DNA from: Bacillota bacterium
Lineage (GTDB): Bacteria > Bacillota > Limnochordia > Limnochordales > ZCTH02-B6
DNA: 10,338 nt
Assembly (NCBI GenBank): GCA_003387805.1
Contig: QGSR01000041.1
Location: forward strand, 1 to 10,338
Reading direction: 5' to 3'
The position numbers and the translations under genes are program-made. How positions within the stretch are numbered: position 1 is the stretch's first letter; each line of letters begins with the position of its first letter. Positions 7,223 through 10,338 of this stretch are shown piece by piece. The notes beneath the pieces were generated by a model. The model saw only the letters and a program-made list of their open reading frames with translations. It searched no databases and was not told the origin of the DNA.

Positions 7223-8313
7223 CGGGCGCGAAGCCGGACGGCGCCGTGCCGGCGGCCGAGGAAAGGCGCGGCTCCGCCCGGGGGCCGCGTCTTCCTGATC
7301 ACGTCGCGCGGCTGGAGGTGCCCACGCCGTATCCCGTGGGCCCCGTCAATGTGTACGTCGTTTTCGGACGCCGCCTGACTTTGGTGGACGTGGGGCCCAA
7401 CACCGACGACGGCGAGGCCGCGCTCCTGGACGGCTTGCGGGAGCTGGGTCTGGCGCCGGCGGACATCGAGCAAATCGTCATTACGCACCCGCACGTGGAT
7501 CACCACGGCGGGCTGGATCGCTTTTTGCGGCGCCACCCGGGCGCGAAGGTGTTCGCGCATTGGGCCGCGGCGCCCTTTTTCGGCGGCGAGCCCGCGGCCC
7601 GGCTGGGCTTTTACGAGCGCTGGCTGACGCAAACGGGCCTGCCGGCGCCGCTGGTCCAGGCCTCGCTGCGGGGGCTGGCGGGCCTCGGCATGCTGGAGCC
7701 TAAGGCGAAACCGCACCGGTGGCTTCAGGACGGGGACTTGCTGATCATGGGGGACTGGGTCTGGCGGGTCCTGCACACGCCGGGCCACTCGGGCGCCCAA
7801 GTGTGCCTCTATCACGAGCCCAGCGGCACCATGTTCACCGCGGACCACGTGCTGCCGGACGTTTCGTCCAACGCGATCATCGAGCCGCCGCCCGCGGCAG
7901 GCGCCGGGCGGCCGCGCACGCTGGTGCAGTACCTGGACGCGCTGCGGCGGGTGGCCGCGCTGCCGGTGCGGCTGGCTCTGCCCGGGCACGGCCGGCCCTT
8001 TGCCGACGTGGCCGCGCTGGTGCACCAGCGGCTGGACATGCACGGGCGGCGGCTGCAGCATTTGCTGCGGCGCCTGCAGGACGGGCCCGCCACCGTGTTC
8101 GAGCTGGCGCGGGCCATGTTCGCCGAGGCCTCGGGGCAGCAGCTGGTGCTGGCGCTTTCGGAAGTGCAGGGGCATCTGGACGTGCTGGAGGCGCTGGAGA
8201 AAGTGCGGAGCGGGCCGGCGCCGGCGGGCGGGGACCCGGCCGGAGCCCTGGTTTACAGCGCCGTGGGGAGCGGCGAGGCGGACGGCGCGGCCCCGGCGGG
8301 CCGGGCCGAGTAA
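7219..8313 (+). CDS. Metallo-beta-lactamase-fold hydrolase with C-terminal winged-helix extension
   Basis: A binuclear-metal hydrolase of the glyoxalase II/LACTB2 superfamily, 364 residues. Metal ligands are complete: THPHVDHHGG gives His90, His92, Asp94 and His95; HTPGHSG gives His190; FTADH gives Asp209; and PGHGRPF gives His257. The last part, about 265-330 (HGRRLQHLLRRLQDGPATVFELA, then VLALSEVQGHLDVLEALEKV), looks like the winged-helix domain often attached to this fold. The C-terminal 35 residues are Gly/Ala-rich and probably disordered. The start is a TTG at 7219 overlapping the stop of the dehydrogenase gene, with GGGAGG about nine bases upstream; a GTG ten codons in has no Shine-Dalgarno. 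The substrate is unknown. Being last in a beta-oxidation operon it might act as a thioesterase or detoxifying hydrolase for acyl-CoA by-products, but MBL proteins hydrolyse many ester, lactone and phosphodiester substrates and no residue here decides. Confidence 0.88.
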   Translation: MTGAKPDGAVPAAEERRGSARGPRLPDHVARLEVPTPYPVGPVNVYVVFGRRLTLVDVGPNTDDGEAALLDGLRELGLAPADIEQIVITHPHVDHHGGLDRFLRRHPGAKVFAHWAAAPFFGGEPAARLGFYERWLTQTGLPAPLVQASLRGLAGLGMLEPKAKPHRWLQDGDLLIMGDWVWRVLHTPGHSGAQVCLYHEPSGTMFTADHVLPDVSSNAIIEPPPAAGAGRPRTLVQYLDALRRVAALPVRLALPGHGRPFADVAALVHQRLDMHGRRLQHLLRRLQDGPATVFELARAMFAEASGQQLVLALSEVQGHLDVLEALEKVRSGPAPAGGDPAGALVYSAVGSGEADGAAPAGRAE

Positions 8314-8328
8314 GTGAATGAGTTCACT
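8313..8328. promoter_or_regulatory. Perfect-arm palindrome abutting the metN promoter
   Basis: AGTGAA-TGAG-TTCACT has two 6-bp arms and a four-base centre. It begins on the last base of the hydrolase stop codon and ends one base before the -35 box at 8330. No T-run follows, so it is a poor terminator. It could be a protein-binding site for the methionine unit, or chance. The overall evidence is weak. Confidence 0.35.
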
Positions 8329-8329
8329 A

Positions 8330-8358
8330 TTGACAACTCCCGGCGGTGCTTCTATAAT
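8330..8358 (+). promoter_or_regulatory. Consensus sigma-A promoter for the SAM riboswitch-metNIQ unit
   Basis: TTGACA at 8330-8335 and TATAAT at 8353-8358 are both perfect consensus with the optimal 17-bp spacer. Transcription should start near 8365, about 48 bases before the aptamer. Such a strong constitutive promoter fits a unit controlled afterwards by attenuation. The leader between the start site and the aptamer (8365-8412) shows nothing else I can name. Confidence 0.93.
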
Positions 8359-8412
8359 CGTCCTAACGCAACAATTGAAAAACGCGTCGACTTGGTCGAT
8401 GCCGCAATGCGA

Positions 8413-8539
8413 CTCTTATCCAGAGCGGCGGAGGGACTGGCCCGATGAAGCCCGGCAACCGGCGTTCGCTCCCGGCGAACGCAAGGTGCTAATTCCTGCC
8501 GAACGCCGGCCTGAGGCTCGGCGTTTGGAGAGATGAGAG
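8413..8539 (+). promoter_or_regulatory. SAM-I (S-box) riboswitch aptamer
   Basis: Binds S-adenosylmethionine in the nascent mRNA and switches off downstream methionine genes. Conserved S-box blocks are present in order: CTTATCCAGAG, GAGGGACTGGCCCGATGAAG (kink-turn side), CCCGGCAACC, AAGGTGCTAATTCC and GAGAGATGAG. Helices fold as expected. P1 pairs 8413-8420 with 8532-8539 (8 bp, one G-U). P3 pairs 8462-8469 with 8475-8482 (8 bp, perfect). P4 pairs 8499-8508 with 8519-8528 (10 bp, one G-U). It lies between a consensus promoter and metN. With its neighbours it accounts for most of the 337-base non-coding stretch 8314-8650. Confidence 0.97.
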
Positions 8540-8570
8540 GAGGCACGACGAAATGTTTGTACCTCTTCTC
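8535..8570 (+). promoter_or_regulatory. Antiterminator of the SAM riboswitch
   Basis: GAGAGGAGG at 8535-8543 pairs with CCTCTTCTC at 8562-8570 over 9 bp with one G-U. Its 5' strand shares 8535-8539 with aptamer helix P1, and its 3' strand is the ascending arm of the terminator. SAM binding, by holding P1, would free the terminator arm; without SAM the antiterminator forms and metN is transcribed. The exclusivity is read from the pairing; the behaviour is established for S-box leaders. Confidence 0.85.
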
Positions 8571-8589
8571 GTGCGGGAAGGGGTTTTTT
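8561..8589 (+). terminator. Rho-independent terminator of the SAM riboswitch
   Basis: A 10-bp stem (8561-8570 with 8575-8584, two G-U pairs) closes a GTGC tetraloop and runs straight into T at 8584-8589. Placed just before metN and competing with the antiterminator, it is the expression platform. The descending arm, GGGAAGGGG, also looks like a Shine-Dalgarno sequence for TTG codons at 8588 and 8591. Confidence 0.9.
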
Positions 8590-8650
8590 GTTGCACGGCA
8601 ACGGCTTTCTGAACCACCGCGGCAACGGTTTCGCTTCCGGCGGCCTTCCG

Positions 8651-9397
8651 ATGCTTCGGCTGGAAAACGTTCACAAAACGTACGGCCGCGGCGCCGGTCA
8701 GGTGCAGGCGCTGCGGGGCGTGTCCATCGACGTGATGCCGGGCGAGATTTTCGGCATTATCGGCCTCAGCGGCGCGGGCAAGAGCACCTTGATCCGCTGC
8801 ATCAACCTGCTGGAGCGGCCGCAGTCGGGCCGGGTGTACATCGACGGCGTGGACGTCACGGATTTCAAAGGCAAGGCGCTGCGCACCGTGCGCCGGCACA
8901 TCGGCATGGTGTTTCAGCATTTCAATCTGCTGACCAACCGCACCGCCCTGGCCAACGTGACGTTTCCCATGGAGATCGTGGGCGTGCCGCGCCAGGAGCG
9001 GGAGCGCCGCGCGCTGGAATTGCTCGAATTCGTCGGTTTGCGCGCGAAGGCCCATCGGTACCCGGCGGAGCTCAGCGGCGGCGAAAAGCAGCGGGTGGGC
9101 ATCGCCCGGGCCTTGGCCACGGAGCCGCGGATTTTGCTGTGCGACGAGCCGACTTCCGCTTTGGATCCCGAAACAACCACTTCGTTTTTGAACTTGCTGA
9201 AGGACATCAACCGGCGGCTGGGGCTGACCATCGTCATGGTGACGCACCAGATGCACGTCGTGCGGGCGGTGTGCGGCCGGGTGGCCGTGCTGGACCAAGG
9301 CCGGGTGGCCGAGCTGGGCACCGTGTCGCAAGTGTTTGACGCGCCGCGGACGGAGGCCGCGCGCCGGTTGGTGAAGGAGGCGGCCGTGGGTGCTTAA
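8651..9397 (+). CDS. metN: Methionine ABC transporter ATP-binding protein, short form without C-terminal regulatory domain
   Basis: The ATPase that powers methionine import with MetI and MetQ. All ABC motifs are present: Walker A GLSGAGKST (38-46), Q-loop Gln89, signature LSGGEKQ (141-147), Walker B ILLCDE (161-166) and switch His199. The run LIRCINLLERPQSG is typical of MetN. The protein stops at 248 residues, whereas E. coli and B. subtilis MetN are about 340; the C-terminal NIL domain that mediates inhibition by internal methionine is missing. The frame ends cleanly and overlaps metI by 8 bp, so this is not a broken gene. ATG 8651 is chosen because MLRLENVHKTYG is the usual family N-terminus, but no Shine-Dalgarno precedes it. 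In-frame TTG codons at 8588 and 8591 follow GGGAAGGGG and would add 20 or 21 residues, so the start is uncertain. Control is by the SAM riboswitch just upstream. Confidence 0.9.
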   Translation: MLRLENVHKTYGRGAGQVQALRGVSIDVMPGEIFGIIGLSGAGKSTLIRCINLLERPQSGRVYIDGVDVTDFKGKALRTVRRHIGMVFQHFNLLTNRTALANVTFPMEIVGVPRQERERRALELLEFVGLRAKAHRYPAELSGGEKQRVGIARALATEPRILLCDEPTSALDPETTTSFLNLLKDINRRLGLTIVMVTHQMHVVRAVCGRVAVLDQGRVAELGTVSQVFDAPRTEAARRLVKEAAVGA

Positions 9398-10058
9398 CCA
9401 GCAGGTGCTGCAGATGCTGTGGCCCGCTTTGTGGGAGACGCTGTACATGGTGGCGGGGTCGGTGTTTTTCGGCCACCTGTTCGGCATCCCGCTGGGCGTG
9501 CTCGTGGTGGTGACGAGCCCGGGGCACATTCTGCCCAACCGGCTGGTGCACCGGGTGGCCGGTGTCATCGTCAACATCGGGCGCTCCATTCCGTTCATCA
9601 TTTTGATGGTGGCCATCATCCCGTTTACGCGGTGGGTGGTGGGTACGTCCATCGGCACCACCGCGGCCATCGTGCCGCTGTCGGTGGCGGCCGTTCCGTA
9701 TGTGGCGCGGCTGGTGGAGACGGCCCTCCACGAAGTGGACATGGGCGTCATCGAAGCCGCGCAGAGCATGGGTGCGACTCCGTGGCAAGTCATTTACAAA
9801 GTGCTGCTGCCCGAGAGCCTGCCGTCCCTTGTATTGGGGGTGACCATAACGACTATCAGCCTCGTCAGCTATTCCGCCATGGCCGGCGCCATCGGCGCCG
9901 GGGGCCTGGGCGACTTGGCCATCCGGTTCGGCTACCAGCGCTTCCGCGGCGACGTCATGCTCTACACCGTCGTCGTTCTGGTGGTGCTGGTGCAGGTCAT
10001 TCAGATGCTGGGCAACTTCATCGCGAGGCGGGTGGATCATCGGCATCCGCAGTCGTGA
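9390..10058 (+). CDS. metI: Methionine ABC transporter permease
   Basis: The membrane channel subunit of the methionine importer, 222 residues, the normal MetI length, with about five hydrophobic helices (for example 19-42, 57-80, 88-106, 146-170 and 190-212). The EAA loop that docks on the ATPase is EAAQSMGATPWQVIYKVLLPE at about 122-142. IPFIILMVAIIPFTRWVVGTS and the SAMAGAIGAGGLGDLAIRFG segment are typical of the MetI family. The start is GTG 9390 with AAGGAGG at 9374-9380, nine bases upstream. It overlaps the end of metN by 8 bp, implying coupled translation. The next gene is metQ after a 78-base gap that shows only a short TTCAC-GCC-GTGAA inverted repeat and no promoter. Confidence 0.95.
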   Translation: MLNQQVLQMLWPALWETLYMVAGSVFFGHLFGIPLGVLVVVTSPGHILPNRLVHRVAGVIVNIGRSIPFIILMVAIIPFTRWVVGTSIGTTAAIVPLSVAAVPYVARLVETALHEVDMGVIEAAQSMGATPWQVIYKVLLPESLPSLVLGVTITTISLVSYSAMAGAIGAGGLGDLAIRFGYQRFRGDVMLYTVVVLVVLVQVIQMLGNFIARRVDHRHPQS

Positions 10059-10136
10059 CGGGGACCGGCAAGGTGCGCAAGGCGGCGGTTCACGCCGTGA
10101 AATCAGAAGAGGACTAATACTGGGAGGGTTTCGAAG

Positions 10137-10338
10137 GTGAAGATTTCGTCGCTTCGTATGGCTGCCGTGCTGCTGCTGGTTTTGGCGCTGGGCGCCGCGG
10201 GCGCGCAGGCGCAGACGGTCATCACCGTCGGCGCGACGCCGGTGCCGCATGCGGAGGTCTTGGAGTTCATCAAGCCCATCCTGCAGGCCGACGGCATCGA
10301 GCTGCGCATCGTGGAGTTCACGGACTACGTGCTGCCCA
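10137..10338 (+). CDS. metQ: MetQ-type methionine-binding protein, cut by right edge
   Basis: The extracytoplasmic binding protein that delivers methionine to MetNI. Only the first 67 codons are visible. Residues 1-25 form a signal peptide: positive start (K2, R7), hydrophobic run MAAVLLLVLALGAAGAQA, and a signal-peptidase-I site after AQA. No cysteine is present, so the usual lipobox is lacking. The mature part, TVITVGATPVPHAEVLEFI and then GIELRIVEFTDYVLP, is strongly MetQ/NlpA-like. The start is GTG 10137, preceded by GGGAGGG at 10122-10128; an ATG seven codons in would remove the charged start of the signal peptide. It is the third gene of the SAM-controlled unit. Confidence 0.92.
   Translation, partial: MKISSLRMAAVLLLVLALGAAGAQAQTVITVGATPVPHAEVLEFIKPILQADGIELRIVEFTDYVLP

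Noticed and set aside
8318..8536. Small plus-strand open frame over the metN leader
   Set aside because: It lies over the SAM-I aptamer, whose conserved blocks and paired helices explain the sequence; the translation resembles nothing and there is no ribosome-binding site.
10075..10104. Possible terminator between metI and metQ
   Set aside because: Only a 5-bp TTCAC/GTGAA stem with no T-run, within a unit whose three genes work together.

Overview
The window is GC-rich throughout, apart from short AT-rich promoter islands. Strong Shine-Dalgarno sequences (GGGAGG, AAGGAGG), TTG and GTG starts, an S-box (SAM-I) riboswitch with an intrinsic terminator, and FadF/EtfBA-type fatty-acid genes together suggest a high-GC member of the Firmicutes, in the style of Symbiobacterium, Thermaerobacter or Limnochorda. 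This placement is inferred from style and gene content only, not from a marker gene.

Left part (1-8313): a fatty-acid activation and beta-oxidation electron-transfer locus. A long-chain acyl-CoA synthetase (minus strand, cut by the left edge) is divergent from a TetR-family regulator. The control region between them holds a sigma-A-type promoter and two 18-bp imperfect palindromes of the form ACCG-N10-CGGT, one on each side. The plus-strand genes follow in tight order: tetR, etfB, etfA, a membrane Fe-S ETF:quinone oxidoreductase (FadF type), an acyl-CoA dehydrogenase and a metallo-beta-lactamase-fold hydrolase. The implied path is fatty acid to acyl-CoA (synthetase), acyl-CoA to enoyl-CoA (dehydrogenase), and electrons to EtfAB, then FadF, then (mena)quinone. 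The TetR protein probably senses acyl-CoA and represses both arms. No enoyl-CoA hydratase, hydroxyacyl-CoA dehydrogenase or thiolase is visible, so the rest of the spiral must be encoded elsewhere.

Right part (8314-10338): a separate methionine-uptake unit. A perfect consensus promoter (TTGACA, 17-bp spacer, TATAAT) drives a leader with a complete SAM-I aptamer, a competing antiterminator and an intrinsic terminator. These precede metN (ABC ATPase), metI (permease) and metQ (substrate-binding protein, cut by the right edge). High SAM should terminate transcription before metN.

I see no mobile element, CRISPR array, tRNA or rRNA, and no wholly unknown gene system. The most unusual features lie inside recognisable proteins. 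The first of the two CCG (cysteine-rich) domains of FadF has lost all four of its expected cysteines. EtfA has Leu where the flavin-contacting Arg is expected. MetN lacks the usual C-terminal regulatory domain. MetQ has a cleavable signal peptide but no lipobox cysteine.
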